Shown here: positions 18,043-25,968 of the stretch, piece by piece | Layout: each line of letters starts with the position of its first letter | How positions within the stretch are numbered: the stretch's first letter is position 1 | NCBI GenBank assembly: GCA_003281005.1 | Contig: QCDE01000014.1 | Span: forward strand, 1 to 32,806 | DNA length: 32,806 nt | Direction of reading: 5' to 3' | Source of the DNA: Pelagibacteraceae bacterium AG-349-O05 | Lineage (GTDB): Bacteria; Pseudomonadota; Alphaproteobacteria; Pelagibacterales; Pelagibacteraceae | The notes under the pieces: generated by a model | What the model saw: the letters and a program-made list of their open reading frames with translations, nothing else | What the model was told of the DNA's origin: nothing | Databases searched by the model: none | Made by a program: the position numbers and the translations under genes

Positions 18043-18746
18043 TGATAAATAAAAGTTTTTTCCTTAAAGGATATAGATCTATATTTACTCACGACAGTCC
18101 TGCAATAGCTCTTACTTGTTGCTTTATAGCTATTGGTGCTCTGTTTAAAAATTTAGGTTTCAATATTCAAGAAAGTATTTTTTCAACTGTTTTAACTTAT
18201 GCTTTACCAGGTTCATTGGTAATGGCAGAGTCTATGTTGATTGGAGCATCTTTATTAAATATTTTTCTAGCAGTTTGGTTTGTAAATGCTCGACTTTATC
18301 CAATGGCTGTATCTTTATTTCCATTAATGATGCACAAATCTCAACCTAAGTGGAAGTATTACTTTTCTTGTCATTTTATTGCTGTTTCAGCATGGTTAAT
18401 CATGAAAAGTAATTATAAGAAAATTCCAAAAGAATATAGGATTGATTATTGGATTGGAATTGGAAGTGCAACAGTAAGTGTATCTGTTATTGGAACATTT
18501 ATAGGTTTTTATTTTTCAGAATTTATGAATAAAGATATTATGATTGGATTGGCAATTCTTAATCCAGTATATTTTTTGTGCATGATGGTTGGAGCATCAA
18601 AAACTATACAAATTACATTATCTGTCTTACTTGGAATAATTTTAGGACCAATTATTTATTTATTTTCACCTGAGTGGTCAATTCTGTTAGCAGGTGTAAT
18701 CGGTGGAACTATAGCTTATCTAGCAGGAGAGCACAGTGTCAGCTAA
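18042..18746 (+). CDS. azlC: AzlC-family branched-chain amino acid exporter, large subunit
   Basis: AzlC with AzlD forms an exporter for branched-chain amino acids and analogues in characterised bacteria. The 234-residue protein has about six to eight hydrophobic segments and the AzlC landmarks: SPAIALTCCFIAIGALFKNLGF near the start, the middle LVMAESMLIGASLLNIFLAVWFVNARLYPMAVSLFP (the N-x-R-x-x-x-M/L-x-x-S-x-x-P motif) and a C-terminal GVIGGTIAYLAGE. It overlaps the livF-like gene by one base and azlD by eleven bases, so exporter and importer genes share one transcript. Direction of transport is taken from the family and not shown here. Confidence 0.9.
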   Translation: MINKSFFLKGYRSIFTHDSPAIALTCCFIAIGALFKNLGFNIQESIFSTVLTYALPGSLVMAESMLIGASLLNIFLAVWFVNARLYPMAVSLFPLMMHKSQPKWKYYFSCHFIAVSAWLIMKSNYKKIPKEYRIDYWIGIGSATVSVSVIGTFIGFYFSEFMNKDIMIGLAILNPVYFLCMMVGASKTIQITLSVLLGIILGPIIYLFSPEWSILLAGVIGGTIAYLAGEHSVS

Positions 18747-19059
18747 TATCGTTTACGCAATCCTTGTTACGTCTTTAGCAACATTTTTATCTAGGTTTTT
18801 AGGTGCTCTAACATCTGAAGGTATAAGAGAAACTTCTAAACTTTTTAAGTGGTTTAATTGTCTAGCTTATGCAACCTTGGCAGCACTAATAGCCAGAACT
18901 ATAATTTTTCCTGCTGGTGTTTTGGTAGATGCTAGTTATTCAAGTAGATTTATTGTTGTGCTGTTATCTTTAGTTATTTTTTTTATATCAAAGAAGAACT
19001 TTGTTTATCCTACAATTTTCTCAGCTATTTGTATGGCAATAATTAACAATTATATCTGA
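18736..19059 (+). CDS. azlD: AzlD-family branched-chain amino acid exporter, small subunit
   Basis: This 107-residue membrane protein has four hydrophobic segments and the AzlD pattern: AILVTSLATFLSRFLGALTS at the N-terminus (T-x-x-x-R), FNCLAYATLAALIARTIIFP in the middle and a short hydrophobic C-terminus. The start is GTG at 18736, eleven bases inside azlC, as is usual for this pair. Identification relies on both sequence and position. Confidence 0.86.
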   Translation: MSANIVYAILVTSLATFLSRFLGALTSEGIRETSKLFKWFNCLAYATLAALIARTIIFPAGVLVDASYSSRFIVVLLSLVIFFISKKNFVYPTIFSAICMAIINNYI

Positions 19060-19098
19060 TTAAATTGATTTATAAAATAAGGTAAAATAAAATTTAGA

Positions 19099-20010
19099 AT
19101 GCAAAAAATTACAGGCATAGATATTCAAAAACACGATAAATCAAATAGGATTATAAAAATTAGTTTAGAAAATGATATAATTGATAAATTAATTTTCCCG
19201 TTTAATAAATTTGATTTAACAGCATTAGAGCTAAAACCATTTACAAGATTTACTTTAGCTAAAAGTTTAGATGATTTAACAAATAATAAATTAAGCGAAT
19301 TAATGAACTCAATTATTAGAGATAGATCTACAGGTTGCTTTATTATTGGACCAAAAAATATAACCGCAAAAATTAATGATACATTTTTAGTTAAGTTATC
19401 AACTGCAATAGCTCATCTAATTGGTGTACCCAATCATGATGCTATGGCAGGAAAATATTATGCTCGTTTTCATGTTAAACATGAAGATAGTAGCGACTCT
19501 TATTTAAGAAAGGCTTATAGGAATATGGATCTTCATACAGATGGAACATATGTGAAAGATGTAACCGATTGGTTAATTATGACAAAAATTGATGAGCAAA
19601 ATGTTGAAGGTGGTGAAACAGCTATGTTGCACCTTGATGACTGGGAGCATTGTGATGATTTATACAATGATCCAGTTGGGAGACAAAATTTTGTTTGGGG
19701 ATCACCAAAAAGTAAAAATATTGATTACAAGGTAGAGCACCCAGTCTTTTCGACTGATGAAGACGGAAGACCAACGATATCTTATATAGATCAATTTCCA
19801 GAACCTCAAAATATGGAACAAGGTAATTTTTTACAAAGATTATCTGATGGATTAGAGGAAAGTAAAAATAAAATAATAACGAAATTACCTGTTGGATTCT
19901 CTGTGATTGCAAATAATTATTTCTGGCTTCATGGAAGAAAACCTTTCAAAGAAAACAAGGAATTAAGCAGAGAATTACTAAGAATTAGAGGTTCTTTTTT
20001 TGTTAATTAA
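19099..20010 (+). CDS. glaH: Glutarate 2-hydroxylase (GlaH/CsiD), Fe(II)/2-oxoglutarate dioxygenase
   Basis: This enzyme hydroxylates glutarate to L-2-hydroxyglutarate using 2-oxoglutarate and O2, a step in lysine breakdown via cadaverine and 5-aminovalerate. The 303-residue product is a strong match to E. coli GlaH/CsiD as I remember its sequence: KYYARFHVKHEDSSDSYLR, TDGTYVKDVTDW, MTKIDEQNVEGG and LHLDDWEH all have close counterparts. Iron ligands are H146 and D148 (LHTDGTY) and H278 (FWLHGRKPF). Arg295/Arg297 in LLRIRGSFF are placed to bind 2-oxoglutarate. It is shorter than CsiD by about 20 residues, mostly at the N-terminus. A 39-base spacer without a clear ribosome site precedes it. The usual partners lhgO and gabDT are not in the window. 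Confidence 0.9.
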   Translation: MQKITGIDIQKHDKSNRIIKISLENDIIDKLIFPFNKFDLTALELKPFTRFTLAKSLDDLTNNKLSELMNSIIRDRSTGCFIIGPKNITAKINDTFLVKLSTAIAHLIGVPNHDAMAGKYYARFHVKHEDSSDSYLRKAYRNMDLHTDGTYVKDVTDWLIMTKIDEQNVEGGETAMLHLDDWEHCDDLYNDPVGRQNFVWGSPKSKNIDYKVEHPVFSTDEDGRPTISYIDQFPEPQNMEQGNFLQRLSDGLEESKNKIITKLPVGFSVIANNYFWLHGRKPFKENKELSRELLRIRGSFFVN

Positions 20011-20042
20011 TTCAATATAATCAATATAAAGTATCCAAAATT

Positions 20043-20810
20043 ATGAATTTAGGTTTTATTGGTACTGGAAAAATTGCAGCTTCAGTGATTACTGGAATAT
20101 GTAAATCAAAAATTTCTTATAAGAAAATTATTATTTCTCCAAGAAATAAAAAAATAGCACAGGGTTTAAAAAGAAAGTTCAAAAAAATTGTAATAGCCAA
20201 AAACAATCAGCAAATTGTAGATCAGAGTAATTGGGTATTTTTATCTGTTACACCTACTGTTGGTGAGAAAATTATTAAAGATTTAAAGTTTAAATCAACA
20301 CAGACTGTTGTTAGCTTTATTTCGACAATTACTTTATCTCAATTAAAGAAAGCAATTAAAGTAAAAGCAAAAATTGTAAGAGCAATACCTCTACCTCCGA
20401 TTTCATTAAAGAAAGGTCCAGTTCCTATTTGCCCTCCTAATTCAAAAGTTAAAGCGTTTTTCAATAACTTAGGCACAACTGTAGAAATTAAAAATGAAAA
20501 ATCTTCTATTAATTTTTGGTCAACTTCAGGAATGATGGCACCTTTTTATGAGTTGCTGAGAGTAATGACTGATTGGTTGGTAAAAAGAGGCGTAAAAAGA
20601 AATAATGCTCAAAAATATATTACTTCTTTATTTTTAGCTTTATCTGAAGATGCTGTAGTAAATTCAAAAGAAAATTTAAAGAATTTAGTAAAAGAGTCTC
20701 AAACGCCAAAAGGGTTAAATGAACAAGGTGTGAAAGAATTAACCAAAGCAGGTTTTTATAAATCTCTAGAAAAAACTTTAAATAGTATTCACAGAAGACT
20801 AAACAAATAA
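20043..20810 (+). CDS. Pyrroline-5-carboxylate reductase family protein, divergent
   Basis: This is a 255-residue ProC-superfamily protein. The N-terminal NAD(P)-binding motif MNLGFIGTGKIAASV, the strand-4 region WVFLSVTP and the substrate-domain start VRAIPLPPI correspond to ProC's VRAMPNTPA. The dimer helix region near the end keeps TPKGLNEQGVKELTKAGFY, similar to the SPGGTT…G segment of ProC but with different key residues. Because the proline-contact segments differ (LPPI for NTPA, KGLN for GGTT), it may act on another cyclic imine or carbon-nitrogen substrate instead of serving as the housekeeping ProC. It lies 32 bases after glaH and five before the second Liv operon, so context is amino acid uptake and breakdown. 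Confidence 0.75.
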   Translation: MNLGFIGTGKIAASVITGICKSKISYKKIIISPRNKKIAQGLKRKFKKIVIAKNNQQIVDQSNWVFLSVTPTVGEKIIKDLKFKSTQTVVSFISTITLSQLKKAIKVKAKIVRAIPLPPISLKKGPVPICPPNSKVKAFFNNLGTTVEIKNEKSSINFWSTSGMMAPFYELLRVMTDWLVKRGVKRNNAQKYITSLFLALSEDAVVNSKENLKNLVKESQTPKGLNEQGVKELTKAGFYKSLEKTLNSIHRRLNK

Positions 20811-20815
20811 ATCAA

Positions 20816-21604
20816 ATGTCTGACAATATTTTAGAGATTAATAATTTAAGTAAATATTTTGGTGGATTAGCTGCAGTTTCGGATTGTTCAATAAAAGTTA
20901 AAAGAGGAACAATCACAGGTATTATTGGACCAAATGGATCTGGTAAAACAACTTTATTTAATTTAATTGCTGGAAACTTAAAGTCCTCTGGTGGCAATGT
21001 TGTTTTCGATGATGAAAACATTACAGATGTTCCATCATATGAGTTATTTTCTAAAGGGTTGTTAAGAACATTTCAAATTGCACACGAATTTTCAAATTTA
21101 TCTGTTTTAGAAAATTTAATGATGGTTCCTGGAAATCAATCTGGTGAAAAAATAATGACTGCATTATTTAAACCAGGTTTAGTTGCACAAGAAGAAGCTG
21201 TGGTAAAAGAAAAAGCAAAAGAAGTTGTTGAATTTTTAAATCTAGGACATTTATCTAATGAGCTTGCTGGAAATCTTTCAGGCGGTCAAAAGAAATTATT
21301 AGAACTTGGAAGAACTATGATGGTTGATGCAAAATTAGTACTATTAGACGAAGTAGGGGCTGGAGTTAACAGAACTTTGTTAAAAGATCTTGGAACTGCG
21401 ATAGAAAAGTTAAATAAAGAAAAAGGTTATACTTTTTGTATGATTGAACACGATATGGATTTTATTGGAAGATTGTGTGATCCAGTGATTGTAATGGCTG
21501 AAGGATCAGTTTTATTTGAGGGAAGTGTTGAGGAAGCAAAAAAAGATGAGAAAGTTATAGAAAGCTATCTTGGAAGAGGATCAAAATTAAAGGATACAAA
21601 TTAA
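20816..21604 (+). CDS. Liv-type ABC transporter ATPase, LivG-like (set 2)
   Basis: This 262-residue ATPase has Walker A GPNGSGKTT, Q-loop RTFQIAHEF, signature LSGGQKK and switch histidine IEHDMDF. Walker B reads LVLLDEVGAGV, with valine where nearly all relatives have proline after the catalytic glutamate. This is a subtle variation that keeps D-E and should still allow hydrolysis. The C-terminal ESYLGRG tail is LivG-like. It begins five bases after the ProC-like gene and overlaps the LivF-like gene by one base (TAATG). In this set the ATPase genes precede the permease genes, unlike set 1. Confidence 0.93.
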   Translation: MSDNILEINNLSKYFGGLAAVSDCSIKVKRGTITGIIGPNGSGKTTLFNLIAGNLKSSGGNVVFDDENITDVPSYELFSKGLLRTFQIAHEFSNLSVLENLMMVPGNQSGEKIMTALFKPGLVAQEEAVVKEKAKEVVEFLNLGHLSNELAGNLSGGQKKLLELGRTMMVDAKLVLLDEVGAGVNRTLLKDLGTAIEKLNKEKGYTFCMIEHDMDFIGRLCDPVIVMAEGSVLFEGSVEEAKKDEKVIESYLGRGSKLKDTN

Positions 21605-22311
21605 TGGCATATTTTGAAGGAATAGAAATGACAGGTGGTTATGGAAATGGTCCTGACATTATTAGTTCGTGTTCAGTAAATGTTAATAAAGGTGAAATAG
21701 TTTCTATTCTGGGGCCTAATGGTGCTGGTAAATCAACTGCTATGAAAGCAATGTTGGGCTTGCTCAATTTAAAATCTGGATCAGTAAAGATTGACGGTAA
21801 GGATATTTCAAAATTATCTCCTCAAGATCGAGTTAAGCAAGGTATTTCTTTTGTTCCTCAGACTAAAAATGTTTTTGCAGGGATGACTGTTGAAGAAAAT
21901 TTAGAAATGGGAGCATTTCTTGTTGAGGATGAAATCAAAAATATAATTGAAGAAATTTATGAATTATTTCCAATTTTAAGAGAGAAAAGAAATCAGTTGG
22001 TTGGTGAACTTTCTGGAGGTCAAAGACAACAAGTAGCTCTAGGTCGAGCTTTAATGATTAAACCTACTGTTTTAATGTTAGACGAGCCAACAGCAGGGGT
22101 ATCGCCAATCGTTATGGATGAATTATTTGATCATATTGTCAAAGTTAAAAGAACAAATGTAGCTATCTTAATGGTAGAACAAAATGCAAAACAAGCCTTA
22201 AGCATTTCAGATAGAGGCTATGTACTAGTGACTGGAGAAAATCGTTATTCAGGAACTGGAAAAGAATTATTAGACGATCCAAGAGTAAGAAGCTCTTTTT
22301 TGGGAGGGTAA
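21604..22311 (+). CDS. Liv-type ABC transporter ATPase, LivF-like (set 2)
   Basis: This 235-residue LivF-type ATPase is of normal length. Walker A is GPNGAGKST, the Q-loop is SFVPQTKNVFAGMTVEENL, the signature is LSGGQRQQ, Walker B is LMLDEPTAGV, and VEQNAKQAL holds the LivF-type switch glutamine. It pairs with the LivG-like ATPase just upstream (one-base overlap) and is followed after one base by the permease gene. Confidence 0.94.
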   Translation: MAYFEGIEMTGGYGNGPDIISSCSVNVNKGEIVSILGPNGAGKSTAMKAMLGLLNLKSGSVKIDGKDISKLSPQDRVKQGISFVPQTKNVFAGMTVEENLEMGAFLVEDEIKNIIEEIYELFPILREKRNQLVGELSGGQRQQVALGRALMIKPTVLMLDEPTAGVSPIVMDELFDHIVKVKRTNVAILMVEQNAKQALSISDRGYVLVTGENRYSGTGKELLDDPRVRSSFLGG

Positions 22312-22312
22312 T

Positions 22313-23323
22313 ATGGATTTTGTAAATGCAATAATTCTTTTATTAAATTATATTTTCATTCCCGCATTAACTTATGGTTCTCAGTTAGCGCTTGGTGCAA
22401 TATTTGTAACACTTATCTATGGAATTTTAAGATTTGCTAATTTTGCAACTGGTGACATGATGTCATTTGGAACCATGGCTACGATCTTATTCACATGGTA
22501 TTTTCAATCTTTAGGCGTCTCTTTAGGTGTTTTACCCACTGCTCTGTTAGCTATCCCATTTGGAATTATTTTCATGATTTTTTACATGCTTCTAATAGAC
22601 AAATTTGTCTTCAAATATTATAGACACCAGAAAAGCCCTCCAGTTCAATTTGCAATGGTAAGTATAGGTGTAATGTTTGTAACTCAAGCGGTAGTGAGAA
22701 TAATAATTGGACCTGCTGATAGAAGATTTTTTGATGGAGAAAAATTTATTATTAAGGCTCGAGAATTCAAAGAGATGACGGGTTTAAATGAAGGTCTTGC
22801 ATTAAAATCAACCCAAGTAATAACTATTTTTGTAACAATAGTTTTAGTCTCTTTATTATTCTGGTTTTTAAATAGAACAAAAACTGGAAAAAGTATGAAA
22901 GCTTATTCTGATAATGAAGATCTTGCTTTGCTATCAGGTATTGATCCAAAAAAAATAGTTTTAGTTACTTGGGTTATTGCTGGAATTTTAGCTACAATAG
23001 GCGGTGCTTTGTATGGTTTAGATAAAAGTTTTAAACCATTTACTTATTTTAATAATATGCTTCCTATTTTTGCAGCTGCAATAGTTGGAGGAATTGGAAA
23101 TCCATTTGGAGCCTTTCTAGGAGGATATGTAATTGCCTTTTCTGAAATTTTATTAACATACGCCTACAAGAAATTCTTTATGTATATCTTACCAGTAAGT
23201 ATGGAGCCAGAGGGTTTAGTTCAATTGCTTTCAACAGATTATAAATTTGCAGTTTCATTTTCAATCTTGGTGATTGTTTTGCTTTATAGGCCTTCAGGAA
23301 TATTTAAAGGAAAAGTATTGTGA
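22313..23323 (+). CDS. Liv-type ABC transporter permease, LivH-like (set 2)
   Basis: This 336-residue permease opens with a short hydrophobic segment and the LivH core YGSQLALGAIFVTLIYGILRFANFATGDMMSFGTM, where FANFATGDM matches the NFAHGDL-type motif. The coupling loop is MKAYSDNEDLALLSGIDPKKIVLVTW, and AAAIVGGIGNPFGAFLGGYVIAFSE is the typical GG-x-G-x-x-x-G-A-x-x-G region. The extra length compared with set 1 (297 residues) lies mainly between about residues 100 and 180, a soluble loop including GPADRRFFDGEKF. It overlaps the LivM-like gene by four bases (GTGA). Confidence 0.92.
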   Translation: MDFVNAIILLLNYIFIPALTYGSQLALGAIFVTLIYGILRFANFATGDMMSFGTMATILFTWYFQSLGVSLGVLPTALLAIPFGIIFMIFYMLLIDKFVFKYYRHQKSPPVQFAMVSIGVMFVTQAVVRIIIGPADRRFFDGEKFIIKAREFKEMTGLNEGLALKSTQVITIFVTIVLVSLLFWFLNRTKTGKSMKAYSDNEDLALLSGIDPKKIVLVTWVIAGILATIGGALYGLDKSFKPFTYFNNMLPIFAAAIVGGIGNPFGAFLGGYVIAFSEILLTYAYKKFFMYILPVSMEPEGLVQLLSTDYKFAVSFSILVIVLLYRPSGIFKGKVL

Positions 23324-24690
23324 GAAAAAATTTAAACGTCATTGCAGCATACAGTATCATGATGGTTTTAATTCTATTAGTTGGAATTTTTCAATCATGG
23401 AATATTGCATTATCAATATTTAATCTTTGCTTAATTTCAGCAGTCATGACTATGGGTGCGAATATTCAATGGGGTTATGCTGGTTTAATTAATTTTGGAA
23501 TTATGGGTTATACAGCTTTAGGTGGTTTAGCTGCAGTATTGATATCTGTCGATCCTGTTCAAGAAGCCTGGAGGGCAGGAGGTTTTGATATTTTAATGGC
23601 CTTATGGCTCATAGTAGTAATGGTATTAGTTATAAGGTTTATTTTAAAAAGATTTGAAAAATCAAAAATCAGATCATATAGCATAGCTGCAATAATAATT
23701 TCAGGTATTTTGCTTATTAGATTTTCTGCAGAGCCAGGTATAGAAGCTATTGAAGCAGTTGATCCTGCTAAAACTGGTTTCCTAGGAGGATTTGGATTAC
23801 CAATTGTATTTTCTTGGATAGTAGGCGCTCTTTTTGCTGGTGGTTTAGCTTTTATAGTTGGAAAAGTTGCGCTTGGTTTAAGAGCAGATTACTTAGCTAT
23901 CGCAACACTTCTTATTTCTGAAATTGTTATTGCAATTATTAAACATGAAGACTGGCTCACAAGAGGAGTCAAAAATGTTATTGGATTAAAAAGACCCGCA
24001 CCTTATGAAGTAGATCTGCAAACTACTGATTGGTTTATAAACTTAGTTGAAAAGTTTAATTCAGGAAAATTAAGTGTAATCGAGAATTTAGCTGATAGAC
24101 AGGCTGCTTTAAACCAACTTGTTATTGAAGGTTCATCAGTATTTGTAAAATTGTGTTATTCAGGATTATTCTTAGTAGTAGTAATTATTCTTTTAATTTT
24201 AACTCAAAAAGCTCTTTATTCTCCTTGGGGAAGAATGATGAGAGCAATAAGAGATAATGAGGAAGCTGCAAATGCAATGGGTAAAAATGTTGTTAAGCAA
24301 CATTTATTAATTTTTATTTTAGGTTCAGCTATAGTTGGAATTGCGGGTGCAATGCTTGTTACACAAGATGGTCTATTTACCCCAGGAAGTTATAGACCCA
24401 TGAGATATACGTTCTTAATTTGGGTAATGGTAATTGTTGGAGGAAGTGGAAATAACTTTGGAGCAATTTTAGGAGGATTTGTTGTCTGGTTCTTATGGAT
24501 TGAAGCTGCACCAATATCATTATTCTTAATAAACTTTTTTACTGCAGGAATTCCTGAAACAAATGCACTTAAAGCTCACTTAATAGAAAGTGTTCCTTAT
24601 TTCAGATTTTTACTGATGGGATTAGGGTTGTTGTTTATAATGAGGTATCGACCTAAAGGTATACTTCCTGAAAAAATAGAAATAAAGTAA
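23320..24690 (+). CDS. Liv-type ABC transporter permease, LivM-like (set 2), enlarged
   Basis: This 456-residue permease starts at a GTG four bases inside the LivH-like gene. The LivM core is intact: NIQWGYAGLINFGIMGYTALGG near residue 48, GLRADYLAIATLLISEIV near 185, the coupling loop SPWGRMMRAIRDNEEAANAMGKN and VMVIVGGSGNNFGAILGG. It is about 100 residues longer than its set 1 counterpart. The extra parts are two hydrophobic segments with a basic linker around 85-130 and a soluble insert around 210-265 (from KHEDWLTRG to LNQLVIEGS). Comparable inserts occur in some large LivM relatives, so this is likely a subfamily trait. Confidence 0.9.
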   Translation: MRKNLNVIAAYSIMMVLILLVGIFQSWNIALSIFNLCLISAVMTMGANIQWGYAGLINFGIMGYTALGGLAAVLISVDPVQEAWRAGGFDILMALWLIVVMVLVIRFILKRFEKSKIRSYSIAAIIISGILLIRFSAEPGIEAIEAVDPAKTGFLGGFGLPIVFSWIVGALFAGGLAFIVGKVALGLRADYLAIATLLISEIVIAIIKHEDWLTRGVKNVIGLKRPAPYEVDLQTTDWFINLVEKFNSGKLSVIENLADRQAALNQLVIEGSSVFVKLCYSGLFLVVVIILLILTQKALYSPWGRMMRAIRDNEEAANAMGKNVVKQHLLIFILGSAIVGIAGAMLVTQDGLFTPGSYRPMRYTFLIWVMVIVGGSGNNFGAILGGFVVWFLWIEAAPISLFLINFFTAGIPETNALKAHLIESVPYFRFLLMGLGLLFIMRYRPKGILPEKIEIK

Positions 24691-24695
24691 ACATA

Positions 24696-24767
24696 ATGAA
24701 ATATATTATATTAGGTGCTGCTGCTGCTTGGGCTTTGTATATGGCTGACAAGTATTTATTCTTTTAA
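24696..24767 (+). CDS. Candidate 23-residue single-span membrane peptide
   Basis: An ATG six bases after the LivM-like stop opens a 23-codon frame, MKYIILGAAAAWALYMADKYLFF, ending in TAA that shares its last base with the ATG of the MFS gene (TAATG). The peptide is one hydrophobic helix with single charges near each end, like known small membrane proteins that accompany transporters. One-base overlap is the junction style used by real genes throughout this window. There is no good Shine-Dalgarno, so translation may depend on coupling to the preceding gene. It could instead be a chance frame that only couples translation between its neighbours. Confidence 0.45.
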   Translation: MKYIILGAAAAWALYMADKYLFF

Positions 24768-25936
24768 TGAATAAAAATCTCTCGTTACTTATATTAAGCC
24801 AGATTTTCGCTTTTACAGCTGCACCGGTCACTGTTTTTTTAAGTGGTATAATTGGTTCAAAATTTAGTCCAATAAAATCTTTAGCAACTCTTCCAATGGC
24901 TTTGTCAGTTGTTGGAATTGCGTTATTTGCTTTTTTTGCTGCAAAGTTAATGAGTATAATTGGACGAAAATTAGGGTTTATTTTTGCATCAATAGGTACA
25001 TGCTTTGCGTCTCTTTTAACTGCATACTCTATAATTTTAGAAAGTTTTGTCTTATATAATTTAGGATGCTTTTTAATTGGTGGGGGAATAGCTTTTAGCC
25101 ATCAGTATCGTTTTGCAGCAGTCGAGGTTGTGGATAAGGATTATGCACCAAAAGCAATTTCTATCATTTTGTTAGCAGGAATAGGTTCGGCGTTTATTGG
25201 TCCAAACATTGCAAACATTTCGAAAGGATTTATTTCGGATCATATGTATGCAGGTTCTTATCTTGCACTTGCCATTTTATCTATTTTATCAACAATATTT
25301 TTAATTTTTTATCAGGAACCAAAAACGATATCTAGCAATCAATATAAAACTGGAAGAAGTTTTTTTGAGCTTATCTCTCAACCTAGATTTCTACAGGCGC
25401 TCTTAGCTTCAGCTTTTGCCTATGCTGTAATGACTTTTTTAATGACAGCAACTCCTATAAGTATGCATCTGATGGAGAAAATAAGTTTAAGCAAGACTGG
25501 ATTTGTTATTCAGCTTCATATAGCAGCCATGTTTTTACCTTCACTAGTTACAGGAAATTTAATTAAAAGGTTTGGTCATAGTAAAATAATGTATGTGGGA
25601 GTTTTATTGTTTTTAGTCACAATTATTACCAGTTTATTTGAACAGAATTATATTAACTATATGGTTGCGCTTATTTTCCTGGGGCTAGGGTGGAATTTTT
25701 TATTTATATCAGGAACGAGCTTACTTGTTTTGTGTTACAGAGAAGAAGAAAAATTTAGAGCCCAAGGGTATAATGATTTAATTGTTTATTCTATACAAGC
25801 ATTAGCCAGTTTGTCTGCTGGAGTATTTCTAAGCTTAACTAGCTGGAAAACTATGAATTTAATATGTTTGATTTTTCTAATTATCATAGCTCTATCTACC
25901 ATAAGAGCTGATTTAAAAAAAAACCCCAGTAATTAA
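24767..25936 (+). CDS. Major facilitator superfamily (MFS) transporter
   Basis: This 389-residue protein has about twelve hydrophobic segments in two halves. It has the MFS loop 2-3 region with a recognisable remnant (AAKLMSIIGRKLGFIFASIG, the G-R-K/R-x-x-x-x motif) and a basic central loop around residues 185-200. No substrate-specific motif is visible. It follows the second Liv operon and its last codons (…KKNPSN-stop) lie inside the inverted repeat of the terminator at 25918-25952. Possible roles include export of an amino acid derivative, but that is only suggested by neighbourhood. Confidence 0.85.
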   Translation: MNKNLSLLILSQIFAFTAAPVTVFLSGIIGSKFSPIKSLATLPMALSVVGIALFAFFAAKLMSIIGRKLGFIFASIGTCFASLLTAYSIILESFVLYNLGCFLIGGGIAFSHQYRFAAVEVVDKDYAPKAISIILLAGIGSAFIGPNIANISKGFISDHMYAGSYLALAILSILSTIFLIFYQEPKTISSNQYKTGRSFFELISQPRFLQALLASAFAYAVMTFLMTATPISMHLMEKISLSKTGFVIQLHIAAMFLPSLVTGNLIKRFGHSKIMYVGVLLFLVTIITSLFEQNYINYMVALIFLGLGWNFLFISGTSLLVLCYREEEKFRAQGYNDLIVYSIQALASLSAGVFLSLTSWKTMNLICLIFLIIIALSTIRADLKKNPSN

Positions 25937-25952
25937 ATTACTGGGGTTTTTT
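25918..25952. terminator. Bidirectional intrinsic terminator between convergent operons
   Basis: A 35-base perfect inverted repeat is centred on 25935: A-run, CCCCAGTAATT, one central A, AATTACTGGGG, T-run. It gives a GC-bottomed stem flanked by A on one side and T on the other, so it reads as a U-tract terminator from both strands. It lies between the MFS gene, whose stop is inside it, and the end of the minus-strand SBP gene at 25969. Confidence 0.93.
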
Positions 25953-25968
25953 GAATTAAGATAAAAAA

